Assembly (NCBI RefSeq): GCF_000720725.1
Contig: NZ_JOCQ01000070.1
Coordinates: 1-44,289 of the forward strand
From: Streptomyces rimosus subsp. rimosus
Lineage (GTDB): Bacteria > Actinomycetota > Actinomycetes > Streptomycetales > Streptomycetaceae
Length of the DNA stretch: 44,289 bases
Direction of reading: 5' to 3'
Position 1 is the first letter of the stretch; the number at the start of each line of letters is the position of its first letter. The notes under the pieces are model-generated. The model saw only the letters and a program-made list of their open reading frames with translations. It did no database searches and was not told where the DNA came from. Shown here piece by piece: positions 24,993 to 33,846 of this stretch. Position numbers and translations under genes: made by a program.

Positions 24993-26258
24993 TCAGAGCC
25001 GGTGTGCCGCGCCGGTCGGCGTCGCCCCCCGGGTGTCCAGCAGCAGCTGGGCCTTCACGGCCAGGCCCTGGAGGTCGTACGTGCGGTGGTGCTGGAGGAG
25101 CAGCGTGAGGTCGGCCCCGGCGGCGGCCTCGTAGAGCGCGTCCGCGCGCGGGACCGGCCGGCCGAGGACCTGCCACTGGTGGACGTACGGGTCGTGGTAC
25201 GTGATGTGCGCGCCCAACTCCATGAGCCGGGAGCCGATTTCGCGGGCCGGGGAGCCTTCCTCGTCACCGATGTCCGGCTTGTACGTGACGCCGAGCAGCA
25301 GGACGCGGGCGCCGCGCGCCGACTTGCCGTGCTCGTTGAGCAGGGTGGCGCAGCGCTGTACGACGTACCGCGGCATCCGGGTGTTGACCTCCTGCGCCAG
25401 CTCGACCAGCCGCAGCGGGTAGCCCATCGAACGCCCCTTGTACGAGTAGTAGTTGGGGTCGATCGGCGCGGTGTGGCCGCCGACGCCGGGGCCGGGGCGG
25501 AACGCCTGGAAGCCGAACGGCTTGGTCTCGGCGCAGCGGATGACGTCCCACAGGTCCACGCCGATGTCGTGGCAGAGCACCGCCATCTCGTTCATGAGCG
25601 CGATGTTCAGGTGCCGGTAGTTGGTCTCCAGCAGCTTGGCCGTCTCCGCCTCGCGCGGGCCGCGCGCGCGGACGACCTTGTCGGTGAGCCGCCCGTAGAA
25701 CGCCGCCGCGGCCTCCGTGCAGGCGGGCGTCAGGCCGCCGATGACCTTCGGGATGCCGCCGTAGCGGTGGGCGCGGCTGCCGGGGTCGTTGCGGGCGGGG
25801 GAGTGGGCGAGGTGGAAGTCGCGTCCCGCGGTCAGGCCCGAGCCCGCTTCCAGGAGGGGGCGCAGGAATTCCTCGGTGGTGCCCGGGTAGACGGTGGATT
25901 CCAGGATCACCGTGGTGTGCGGGCGCAGGTGCGCCGCCAGTACACGGGCGGCGTCGGCGACCGCGGTCAGGTCGAGGGCGCCGTCCTCGCCGAGCGGGGT
26001 GGGGGCGCAGATGACAGCCGTACGGACCCGGCCGAGCACGGCGGGATCGCCGGTGGTGCGGAAACCGGCTGCGAGCAGCCGGCGGATCTCGGGCGCGGTG
26101 AGCGCGCCGTGCGTGGCGGGCGGGCGCGTTTCCGCGGACGCGGACGCGGCCGGCGGGTCGGGGTCGTAGCCGATGGTGCGGACGCCGGCGGCGGTGGCGG
26201 CCTGGGCGAGGGGGAGGCCGATGTGGCCTAGTCCGATGACGGCGAGGTCTGCGGGCAT
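24993..26258 (-). CDS. UDP-glucose/GDP-mannose dehydrogenase-family protein lacking the catalytic Cys
   Basis: 421 aa from ATG 26256-26258. N-terminal Rossmann fold VIGLGHIGLPLAQAA, central helical domain (AKLLETNYRHLNIALMNEMAVL, with the conserved Lys and Asn), and C-terminal NAD-like domain (VLLLGVTYKPDIGDEEGSPA, HDPYV). Family members oxidise the C6 alcohol of nucleotide sugars to an acid in two steps through a catalytic Cys in GPGxGGHC. Here the loop reads GPGVGGHTAPIDP, with Thr263 in place of Cys. It could stop at an aldehyde, catalyse another reaction, or be a non-canonical subgroup. A longer frame (to 26474) lacks a plausible start. Transcribed alone, divergent from glpD. Confidence 0.9.
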   Translation of the reverse strand: MPADLAVIGLGHIGLPLAQAATAAGVRTIGYDPDPPAASASAETRPPATHGALTAPEIRRLLAAGFRTTGDPAVLGRVRTAVICAPTPLGEDGALDLTAVADAARVLAAHLRPHTTVILESTVYPGTTEEFLRPLLEAGSGLTAGRDFHLAHSPARNDPGSRAHRYGGIPKVIGGLTPACTEAAAAFYGRLTDKVVRARGPREAETAKLLETNYRHLNIALMNEMAVLCHDIGVDLWDVIRCAETKPFGFQAFRPGPGVGGHTAPIDPNYYSYKGRSMGYPLRLVELAQEVNTRMPRYVVQRCATLLNEHGKSARGARVLLLGVTYKPDIGDEEGSPAREIGSRLMELGAHITYHDPYVHQWQVLGRPVPRADALYEAAAGADLTLLLQHHRTYDLQGLAVKAQLLLDTRGATPTGAAHRL

Positions 26259-26458
26259 GGCTGGCTGCCGTCCTTCCCGAGCGGTTCCGGATGGGGCGGT
26301 GAAGCATAAGACCATAAGTAGACTAAGCGGACATTTGGCCCAGAATGGGGATTGCAGCGGCCGGGTGTCGCCCGGCCGCCGGAGGGTGGATCCGGGCCGG
26401 TGGCGCGGCCAGAATCGACGGACGGGGAGTGTGGCCCCGACCACAGCGGGAGGCAGCG

Positions 26459-28165
26459 GTGAGGACAGCGACACTCGGACCGGCCCAGCGTGCCGAAGCG
26501 CTCGCCCGGATGGCGGAACGGGAGCTGGATGTTTTGGTGGTCGGCGGCGGGGTGGTCGGTGCCGGTACGGCGCTGGACGCGGCGACCCGCGGGCTGGACA
26601 CCGGGCTGGTCGAGGCCCGCGACTGGTCCTCGGGCACGTCGAGCCGGTCGAGCAAGCTCGTCCACGGCGGCCTGCGCTACCTGGAGATGCTGGACTTCGC
26701 GCTCGTACGGGAAGCGCTGAAGGAGCGCGGCCTGCTCCTGGAGCGGCTCGCGCCGCACCTGGTCAAGCCGGTCCCGTTCCTCTACCCGCTCACCCACAAG
26801 GGCTGGGAGCGCTGGTACGCGGGCTCCGGCGTCGCGCTCTACGACGGCATGTCGGTCTCCTCGGGGCACGGCCGCGGCCTGCCCGTACACCGGCACCTCT
26901 CGCACAAGCGCGCCCTCAGAGTGGCGCCCTGCCTGAAGAAGGACGCCCTGGTGGGCGCGTTGCAGTACTACGACGCCCAGGTGGACGACGCCCGCTTCGT
27001 GATGAACCTCGTACGGACCGCCGCGCTGTACGGCGCGGAGGCCGCCAACCGGGCCCGGGTGGTCGGCTTCCTGCGCGAGGGCGAACGCGTCGTCGGCGCG
27101 CGGGTCGAGGATGTCGAGGCGGGCGGTGAGTACGAGGTGCGGGCGCGTCAGGTCGTGAACGCGACCGGCGTGTGGACCGACGACACGCAGGCCCTGATCG
27201 GCGAGCGCGGCCAGTTCCACGTACGGGCGTCGAAGGGCATCCACCTGGTCGTGCCCAAGGACCGCATCCACTCCACGACCGGGCTGATCCTGCGCACGGA
27301 GAAGAGCGTGCTGTTCGTGATCCCGTGGGGCCGGCACTGGATCGTCGGCACCACCGACACGGACTGGGACCTGGACAAGGCCCACCCGGCCGCGTCCAGC
27401 GCCGACATCGACTACCTGCTGGAGCATGTGAACTCGGTGCTCGCGACGCCGCTGACCCGCGACGACGTCGAGGGCGTCTACGCGGGCCTGCGCCCCCTGC
27501 TGGCCGGCGAGTCGGACGCGACCAGCAAGCTGTCGCGCGAGCACACCGTCGCGCACCCGGTGCCGGGCGTCGTGGTGGTCGCGGGCGGCAAGTACACGAC
27601 GTACCGCGTCATGGCCAAGGACGCGGTGGACGAGGCGGTGCACGCGCTCGACCAGCGGGTCGCCGAGTGCGTCACGGAGGACACACCGCTCGTCGGCGCG
27701 GAGGGCTACAAGGCGATGTGGAACGCCCGCGCCCAGACCGCCGCACGCACCGGTCTGCACGTGGTGCGCGTCGAGCACCTGCTGAATCGTTACGGCGCAC
27801 TGGCCGACGAACTCCTCGACCTCATCGTGACCGACCCCGGCCTCGGCGAGCCGCTCGCCGCCGCCGACGACTACCTGCGCGCCGAGGTGGTCTACGCCTG
27901 CACCCACGAAGGGGCACGCCACCTCGACGACGTCCTCACCCGGCGCACCCGCATCTCCATCGAGACCTTCGACCGGGGCACCCGCAGCGCGCGCGAGTGC
28001 GCCGAGCTGATGGCCCCGGTGCTCGGCTGGGACGCGGACCAGATCGACCGCGAGGTCGAGCACTACGAGAAGCGGGTCGAGGCGGAGCGGGAGTCGCAGC
28101 GGCAGCCGGACGACCTGACGGCCGACGCGGCGCGGCTGGGGGCGCCGGACATCGTGCCGCTGTAA
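26459..28165 (+). CDS. glpD: Aerobic glycerol-3-phosphate dehydrogenase
   Basis: 568 aa from GTG 26459, preceded by GGGAGG at 6 nt. FAD-binding GGGVVGAGTALDAATRGL is near residue 30, followed by DWSSGTSSRSSKLVHGGLRYLE, the family signature. FVIPWGRHWIVGTTDTDWD lies in mid-protein, and GGKYTTYRVMAKDAVD precedes the C-terminal helical DAO_C domain (about 430-540). It oxidises sn-glycerol 3-phosphate to dihydroxyacetone phosphate at the membrane face and passes electrons to quinone. No glycerol kinase or facilitator gene is adjacent. The first 38 residues of the longest open frame are rejected because of the well-placed ribosome binding site. Confidence 0.96.
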   Translation: MRTATLGPAQRAEALARMAERELDVLVVGGGVVGAGTALDAATRGLDTGLVEARDWSSGTSSRSSKLVHGGLRYLEMLDFALVREALKERGLLLERLAPHLVKPVPFLYPLTHKGWERWYAGSGVALYDGMSVSSGHGRGLPVHRHLSHKRALRVAPCLKKDALVGALQYYDAQVDDARFVMNLVRTAALYGAEAANRARVVGFLREGERVVGARVEDVEAGGEYEVRARQVVNATGVWTDDTQALIGERGQFHVRASKGIHLVVPKDRIHSTTGLILRTEKSVLFVIPWGRHWIVGTTDTDWDLDKAHPAASSADIDYLLEHVNSVLATPLTRDDVEGVYAGLRPLLAGESDATSKLSREHTVAHPVPGVVVVAGGKYTTYRVMAKDAVDEAVHALDQRVAECVTEDTPLVGAEGYKAMWNARAQTAARTGLHVVRVEHLLNRYGALADELLDLIVTDPGLGEPLAAADDYLRAEVVYACTHEGARHLDDVLTRRTRISIETFDRGTRSARECAELMAPVLGWDADQIDREVEHYEKRVEAERESQRQPDDLTADAARLGAPDIVPL

Positions 28166-28195
28166 TCCGAAGACGCCGATACGCACGAGCCGGTT

Positions 28196-28227
28196 GCAGC
28201 CGGCGGCGGAATTCCGCCGCCGGCTGC
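28196..28227. terminator. 32-bp perfect palindrome after glpD
   Basis: GCAGCCGGCGGCGGAA (28196-28211) is followed directly by its exact reverse complement (28212-28227). It lies 30 nt after the glpD stop and probably acts as its terminator. Confidence 0.75.
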
Positions 28228-28232
28228 GGTGC

Positions 28233-28274
28233 GGACGGCGCCGGCGGGGGTGTGGACGGCGCCGGCGGGGGTGC
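28233..28274. repeat. Two tandem 21-bp repeats
   Basis: Copies at 28233-28253 and 28254-28274 differ only in the last base (GGACGGCGCCGG followed by a G-run and TGT or TGC). Confidence 0.8.
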
Positions 28275-28550
28275 GTCTCAGTGTCGTTCCCGGCCCCGTT
28301 CCTGCCCTCGTGTTCGCCTCCCGGAGCCCGGCCGCACCGCGCCGACGATGCCCTCGTCGGCGACAGCGCCGCCCGTACGGGCCATCATGGCGGGTGCACA
28401 ACAGGCGCCGAGTCGTGGACCCTGGCCTTCCCCACAGGCGCGGATGAGAGAGAATGAAGGCTCCGCCAGGGTGGGTTGTCCGAGTTGGGCCAGTTTGGTG
28501 ATCGACGTGTGTTCGAGATGCCAACTCGGCTGGATTGCAGAGGGGATTCA

Positions 28551-30701
28551 GTGGGCGACGAGGTCGAGATGGACGGCAAGGAGGGCAGGCTGCTCGCCGG
28601 CCGGTACCGGCTCGCCGAAGTCCTCGGCCGGGGCGGAATGGGTACGGTCTGGCGCGCAACGGACGAAGTGCTCGGCCGTACGGTCGCGGTCAAGGAACTG
28701 CGCTTCCCTGGCGGGGTCGAGGAGGACGAGAAGCGCCGGCTGATCACCCGTACGCTGCGGGAGGCCAAGGCGATCGCCCGGATCCGCAACAACGGCGCGG
28801 TGACGGTCTACGACGTGGTCGACGAGGACGACCGCCCGTGGATCGTCATGGAGCTGGTCGAGGGCCGCTCGCTCGCCGAGGTGGTGCGCGACGACGGCGC
28901 CCTGACGCCGCGCCGGGCGGCGGAGGTCGGCCTCGCCGTCCTCGACGTGCTGCGTGCCGCGCACCGCGAGGGCATCCTGCACCGCGACGTGAAGCCCTCC
29001 AACGTCCTGATGTCCGACGACGGGCGGGTGGTGCTCACCGACTTCGGCATCGCCCAGGTGGAGGGCGACCCCTCGCTGACCTCGACCGGCATGCTGGTCG
29101 GCGCGCCGTCCTACATATCGCCCGAGCGGGCGCGCGGCCAGAAGCCCGGCCCCCCGGCCGACCTGTGGTCGCTGGGCGGCCTGCTGTACGCGTGCGTCGA
29201 GGGCGTGCCCCCGTACGACAAGGGCTCGGCGATCGCCACGCTGACCGCGGTGATGACCGAGCCGCTGGAGCCGCCCAAGAGCGCCGGCATGCTCGAAGAG
29301 GTCATCTACGGGCTGCTCGTGAAGGACCCGGCGGCGCGCCTCGACGACCGGGGTGCGCGGGCGCTGCTCCTGGACGCGGCCAACGCGCCGGAGGACACCG
29401 GCCCGGAACCGCCCGCTCCGGATGCCACGCGCGCGATGGCGCTGCCGGTCGTACCGGAGGAGCCTCCGGTCAAGGCCAAGGACCGCGCCCGCGACAAGGA
29501 CCGGGACCAGGCGCGCCCGAAGCCGCCGGCGTCGCGTCCGCAGTGGAAGCCGAAGCCGCGCGCGAAGGAGGACGAGAGACGCGCGCCGGGGACGGGCCGC
29601 GGCAGCGCGACCGGGGCGCCGGGCGCCCGCGCGGCCTCCGCGTCCGCCCCGCTCACGGACACTTCTCGTACAGGTACAGGTACGAGTGCGGGTACGGGCT
29701 CGGGCCCCAGGGCGGCGTCCACCGCCTCGACGACGCGCGGCACCACCACCGGCCAGTCGCGGACCGACTCGACCAACGGGCCGAAGAACTGGCCGACCGC
29801 GGTCGGTTCCGCCGGGCGTACGGGCTTCGAGTCGGAGAGTGCCAAGGAGAAGGTCCGCAACGCGCTCCAGGCGGTGCGCAAGGCGGCGACCGCCGCTGCC
29901 GCCGCGGCCCGCCCGGAGGCCAAGCCGTCCGACGGCACGCGCCCGTCCGGCCCGCCGAAGGCGTCCGTCACCGACGTCGTGCCGCGCCGTACGCTCGTCA
30001 TCGCCGCGGTGGTCGTGGTGCTCGCCGTCCTGGGCACGGTGCTGGCCTTCGCGCTGAGCGGTGACGACGAGAAAGGCGGCGGCAAGGCCGCGGGCACGGC
30101 CGCCACCGGGCAGGCCGACCCGTCCAAGGACGGTTCCGGGAAGGCCGCCGACGGCAATGCGGCACAGCCGACGGACGGCAAGCCGGGCGCCCGGGGCGGC
30201 CGGAGCGGCAAGCCGGGCGGCGGCGGCAAGGACAAGGCGGGCCTGCCGCAGGGGTACGGAACCGTCTCGAACGCCGGGTTCCACTTCTCCGTCGCGCTGC
30301 CGCCCGGCTGGAAGCAGACGGACACGGCCGGCCAGAACTCCGGCGCCATCTACAGCGCCGGAGGCGGCTTCCCGCGCGTCCAGATCGACTACAACGCCAA
30401 GCCCGGCAGCGACGCGGCGGCGGCCTGGCGCAGCCTGGAGCCGGCGGTCGGCCGCAGCAGCGAGAACTACCACCGCATCGACATCAAGCCGGTCGCCTGG
30501 CGGGGCTACCCGACGGTGGCCGACTGGTCGTTCACCCGCAAGCAGGGCGGCCAGGACGTCCGCGTGCTCAACCGCGGCTTCCGCGCCGACGACCAGCACG
30601 GCTACGCGATCATGATCACCTGCAAGGCGGACGCCTGGGACGCGGCGGAGTGCCGCCAGTTGAGGGACACCGCTTTCGCGACATTCCAGGTGAAGGACTG
30701 A
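28551..30701 (+). CDS. Transmembrane serine/threonine protein kinase (PknB-like)
   Basis: 716 aa from GTG 28551 (GAGG 7 nt upstream); a longer TTG start at 28476 adds 25 residues and is possible. The kinase domain is complete: GRGGMGTVW P-loop, VAVKEL Lys, LHRDVKPSNVLM catalytic loop, DFGIA, an activation segment with TSTGMLVGAPSYISPERARG, and DLWSLGGLLY. A disordered juxtamembrane region of about 250 residues follows, rich in Lys/Arg/Pro then Thr/Ser/Gly. A single TM (TLVIAAVVVVLAVLGTVLAFAL) leads to a Gly/Lys linker and an extracytoplasmic domain of about 150 residues (FHFSVALPPGWKQTD ... ITCKADAWDAAECRQL). Likely autophosphorylating signal kinase, possibly working with the pseudokinase 269 bp downstream. 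Confidence 0.94.
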   Translation: MGDEVEMDGKEGRLLAGRYRLAEVLGRGGMGTVWRATDEVLGRTVAVKELRFPGGVEEDEKRRLITRTLREAKAIARIRNNGAVTVYDVVDEDDRPWIVMELVEGRSLAEVVRDDGALTPRRAAEVGLAVLDVLRAAHREGILHRDVKPSNVLMSDDGRVVLTDFGIAQVEGDPSLTSTGMLVGAPSYISPERARGQKPGPPADLWSLGGLLYACVEGVPPYDKGSAIATLTAVMTEPLEPPKSAGMLEEVIYGLLVKDPAARLDDRGARALLLDAANAPEDTGPEPPAPDATRAMALPVVPEEPPVKAKDRARDKDRDQARPKPPASRPQWKPKPRAKEDERRAPGTGRGSATGAPGARAASASAPLTDTSRTGTGTSAGTGSGPRAASTASTTRGTTTGQSRTDSTNGPKNWPTAVGSAGRTGFESESAKEKVRNALQAVRKAATAAAAAARPEAKPSDGTRPSGPPKASVTDVVPRRTLVIAAVVVVLAVLGTVLAFALSGDDEKGGGKAAGTAATGQADPSKDGSGKAADGNAAQPTDGKPGARGGRSGKPGGGGKDKAGLPQGYGTVSNAGFHFSVALPPGWKQTDTAGQNSGAIYSAGGGFPRVQIDYNAKPGSDAAAAWRSLEPAVGRSSENYHRIDIKPVAWRGYPTVADWSFTRKQGGQDVRVLNRGFRADDQHGYAIMITCKADAWDAAECRQLRDTAFATFQVKD

Positions 30702-30970
30702 CCTTCCGCGGCGCCCGTACCGCAGAGGTGCGCAGGCCGACGCGGTGTGCGCGGTGACGGCCGCCGGGCGGCGGCGAAGTCGTGGGGAAGCTGTTGGCCG
30801 GAGCGCTCCTCAACCCACGCCTCCGGCACGTATCGTGAGACCCCGAAGACCGTACGCAGCCGCAATCGGAAGGAATGCGACCGGTTTTGACCACCGTGGG
30901 TAACCGGTGGGACCGGGCGCTCCCGGACAAAAACGGGCAGGCGGCGTGAATCGCGCGCTGGGGAGGCGTC

Positions 30971-33811
30971 GTGGACGAGTACGCGGGAAGAGTGCTCGCC
31001 GAGCGCTACCGCCTGCCGGTGCCGCCGTCGGACGAGTACGAGTTCGCCGAGACCCGCGCCTTCGACACCTACAGCGGCCAGGAGGTCCTGGTGCGCCAGG
31101 TGCCGCTGCCCGAGGTCGTGGACGCGGAGCTGCTGGACGCCGGGGGACCGGCCGGGCGGCCCGCGCCGGGCGCCCGCGGACACCGGACGTCCGGCGCCGA
31201 CCGTACGCCGCACGACCCCGCCGTACGCCGCGCCCTGGAGGCCGCGACCGCCGCGGCCCGGCTGCCCGACCACCCGCAGCTGGACCAGGTCTTCGACGTC
31301 TTCGCCCAGGACGGCAGCCTGTGGATCGTCAGCGAACGCGTCGCCGCCCGGCCGCTCGCCGCGCTGCTCGCCGAACGCACCCTCACCCCGCACCGCGCCG
31401 CCGAGGTCGCCGCCGACCTCCTCACCGCACTGCGCGCCCTGCACGCGCACGGCTGGACACACCGCAACATCACCGTCCGCACGGTCCTGGTCTGCGACGA
31501 CGGCCGGGCCATCCTGACCGGCCTGGCCGCGGGCGCGGCGGAGGAGGCGCTGTGCGGGTACGACCCGGTGCCGGGGGAAGAGGAGCGGCCGTCGGCGCCG
31601 GGCCATGCCGCGGCGCCGGTTCCGCACCAGGCCATGGCGTCGGAGCCGGTGCCGCACCAGACCGCGGCGTCGGAGCCGGTGCCGCACCGGACCACGGCAT
31701 CGGCACCGGTTCCGCACCAGGCCACGGCGCCGGACCGGGCTCCCGGAGCGGGTGCCGCGCCCCCGCCCGAGGCGGACGCCCGCCGGGCGCGCGCGGGCGC
31801 CATCGCCGCCTACCAGGCGGGCGCCCGGGCGGCGGCGGCCCGTACGTCCACTGAGGCCCCTCGTACGCCCGAGGCCCCCCACGCCTCCGGGCAACCCCAC
31901 CCACCCGCCAAGGACAGTGGTTCCGCCACCGGCCACCCCGCCGACGCGCACTTCAGCCCGTACCGCGATCACATCGCCGCGCCGACGGTGCCGGAGCAGC
32001 CGGGCAGCGCCACGTACGGCGGCAGCCTGCCGGGCCCGGGGCCGCGCACCGGGGGCGGCACGATTCCGCACCTGCCCGCTCCCCAGCTGCCCGCGCAGTC
32101 GCCCGCACCGGCAGCGGACGCCCGGCTGGAGAAGACCACCGCCCCGAAGCCCGGCACCACCGACCCGAGACCCAACACCCCCGATCCCACTTCCACTCCC
32201 ACCCCCACTCCCTCCTACGGACGCCCCGGCGCCGCCCTGGCCGCCGAGCGCGCCCGCCAGGTACGCATCAACGTCGTCGGCCCGGTCACCGAGCGCTGGG
32301 CGCCGGAGCAGGCCGGCCCGGTGCACGCCAACTGGCAGCTCGCGCCCCCGGTCGGTCCCGCCACCGACCTGTGGGCGGTCGGCGCGCTGCTGTTCCGCAT
32401 CGTGCAGGGCCACTCCCCGTACCCGGAGGACAGCGCCGCCGAACTGGTGCAGCTGGTGTGCTCGGAGCCGCCCTCGTACGCCGAGGAGTGCGGCGCGCTG
32501 CGGCCGGTCGTCGAGTCGCTGATGCGGCAGGACCCGGCCGACCGTCCGGACTTCGAGGAACTGCGCGGCTGGCTGCGGTCGCTGATCCGTACGGCTCCGG
32601 AGCCGGAGGTGGGCAGCCGGGTCGTGACCGTACCGTCGCTGGAGGGACCCGTCGACTCCCGGCGGCTGCCGATCCTGCGGCGCCGGGGCGAACTGGTCCG
32701 CAAGGGGCGGCACAAGAAGGCGCGCCAGTCCCGGCCGCCGCGCCCCGCGAAGCCTCCGCGGCAGCCGAAGGGCAAGCGCCAGGCCGTGGCGTACCGGGAA
32801 ACCACCCAGCACACCCAGCCGGGCCTCACCGAGGCCCCCGCCCAGCAGCCGGGAGCCCACGCACCCCACCTGGCGGCGACGCTCCCGCCACAGCCGACCG
32901 CCCGCCCCCACCCCGCAGAGGCCCACCACCCCGAGCAGCGCCACTCCGAACAGCTCCACTCCGAGCAGTACCAGTCCGAGCAGCACCACTCCGAACAACC
33001 CCTCCCACCCCGCGCCCGTCCCCCGCGGCAGCCCAAACCGGCCCGCGCCCCCAAGCCGCCGCGCCCCGCCAAGCAGATCCGGCGTATCCAAGGGGCGACG
33101 CCACCGGGCGGCGGACGCGGCCCGCGCCGGCTGGGGCGGCTGCTCGTGGGGCTGGTGTTCCTGCTGCTGACGGGGGCGGTGCTGTACGCGGTGCTGTTCA
33201 TGCCGAAAGCCGGGTCGGACGAGCGCGGCGCGGCCAGCGTCCGCCAGCGCGAGGCCTCCGTGGGCACGCGGAACTCCACGCCGGACAACGGTCCCGGCAC
33301 CCGCCCCGACGACCAGGGCTCGCGCGCGCGGCAGCCGCAGACCACCGAACCGGCCGACCTCGCCGAGGGCTTCGAGGTGCGCAAGGACCCGAAAGGCTTC
33401 CAGGTCGCCGTCCACAAGGGCTGGCAGCGCCGCGGGGAGAACGAACGCGGCCAGACCCGCTACCTGGGCAACGGTTTCGAGCTGCTGATCGTGCCCGGCC
33501 GCGACACCACGTCCCGCTACGGCACCGATCCGATGGCCTACCAGCAGGACAAGGAGGCCGAACTCGCCCCGTACCGCGAGTCCAGCTGGTCCGGCTCCTC
33601 GGGCCTGCGCCGTATCGACGTGGGCAAGGCCGCGATGGCGGAGGGCACCTTCACCTGGCAGGACACCAGCGGCCGACAGGTCTACGTACGTAACTTAGCC
33701 ATGATCCACAACGGTCGCTACCACATCATCCAGGTCCTCGGCCCGGACAACGAACGGCGCGAGGTGGACCGGATGTACGAGCAGGCGACGGGGTCGTACC
33801 GGCCCAACTAG
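30971..33811 (+). CDS. Split transmembrane Ser/Thr pseudokinase with large internal insertion
   Basis: 946 aa from GTG 30971 (GGGGAGG upstream). Kinase-like N-lobe and first part of the C-lobe (1-190): there is no glycine loop, Arg42 replaces the VAIK Lys, the catalytic loop reads HRNITVRTVL (His164-Arg165-Asn166, no catalytic Asp or Lys), and TGL (183-185) replaces DFG. About 240 residues of Pro/Ala-rich sequence with repeats then interrupt the domain, which resumes at about 430 (VRINVVGPVTERWAPEQ; ATDLWAVGALLFRIVQG at Asp466; DPADRPDFEELRGWL). A basic/Pro/His-rich linker, a TM at about 720-745, and an extracytoplasmic domain (KGFQVAVHKGWQRRGEN ...) follow. The domain resembles that of the upstream kinase. 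Codon 909 is TTA (33695-33697). Probably a catalytically dead scaffold or receptor. Confidence 0.88.
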   Translation: MDEYAGRVLAERYRLPVPPSDEYEFAETRAFDTYSGQEVLVRQVPLPEVVDAELLDAGGPAGRPAPGARGHRTSGADRTPHDPAVRRALEAATAAARLPDHPQLDQVFDVFAQDGSLWIVSERVAARPLAALLAERTLTPHRAAEVAADLLTALRALHAHGWTHRNITVRTVLVCDDGRAILTGLAAGAAEEALCGYDPVPGEEERPSAPGHAAAPVPHQAMASEPVPHQTAASEPVPHRTTASAPVPHQATAPDRAPGAGAAPPPEADARRARAGAIAAYQAGARAAAARTSTEAPRTPEAPHASGQPHPPAKDSGSATGHPADAHFSPYRDHIAAPTVPEQPGSATYGGSLPGPGPRTGGGTIPHLPAPQLPAQSPAPAADARLEKTTAPKPGTTDPRPNTPDPTSTPTPTPSYGRPGAALAAERARQVRINVVGPVTERWAPEQAGPVHANWQLAPPVGPATDLWAVGALLFRIVQGHSPYPEDSAAELVQLVCSEPPSYAEECGALRPVVESLMRQDPADRPDFEELRGWLRSLIRTAPEPEVGSRVVTVPSLEGPVDSRRLPILRRRGELVRKGRHKKARQSRPPRPAKPPRQPKGKRQAVAYRETTQHTQPGLTEAPAQQPGAHAPHLAATLPPQPTARPHPAEAHHPEQRHSEQLHSEQYQSEQHHSEQPLPPRARPPRQPKPARAPKPPRPAKQIRRIQGATPPGGGRGPRRLGRLLVGLVFLLLTGAVLYAVLFMPKAGSDERGAASVRQREASVGTRNSTPDNGPGTRPDDQGSRARQPQTTEPADLAEGFEVRKDPKGFQVAVHKGWQRRGENERGQTRYLGNGFELLIVPGRDTTSRYGTDPMAYQQDKEAELAPYRESSWSGSSGLRRIDVGKAAMAEGTFTWQDTSGRQVYVRNLAMIHNGRYHIIQVLGPDNERREVDRMYEQATGSYRPN
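31613..31732 (+). repeat. Four tandem 30-bp repeats in the pseudokinase insertion
   Basis: Four in-frame copies encode a 10-residue unit (A/E)PVPH(Q/R)xxAS, at 31613-31642, 31643-31672, 31673-31702 and 31703-31732. They lie just after the DFG-equivalent position. Confidence 0.9.
32942..33000 (+). repeat. 15-bp tandem repeats encoding HSEQx in the pseudokinase linker
   Basis: Four in-frame copies of a 15-bp unit encode HSEQL-HSEQY-QSEQH-HSEQ in the juxtamembrane linker, preceded by a related HPEQR. Confidence 0.85.
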
Positions 33812-33846
33812 CGTGCTTTTAGGGAGCGTTGTCCCGGCCGTCGCTT

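Larger units (their letters stand above)
28166..28550. other. Non-coding region between glpD and the kinase gene
   Basis: 385 bp with no supported gene. It contains a 32-bp perfect palindrome (28196-28227) and two copies of a 21-bp direct repeat (28233-28274). The promoter and leader of the kinase lie towards 28400-28550; no clear -35/-10 was found. If the kinase starts at TTG 28476 instead of GTG 28551, the last 75 bp are coding. Confidence 0.5.
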
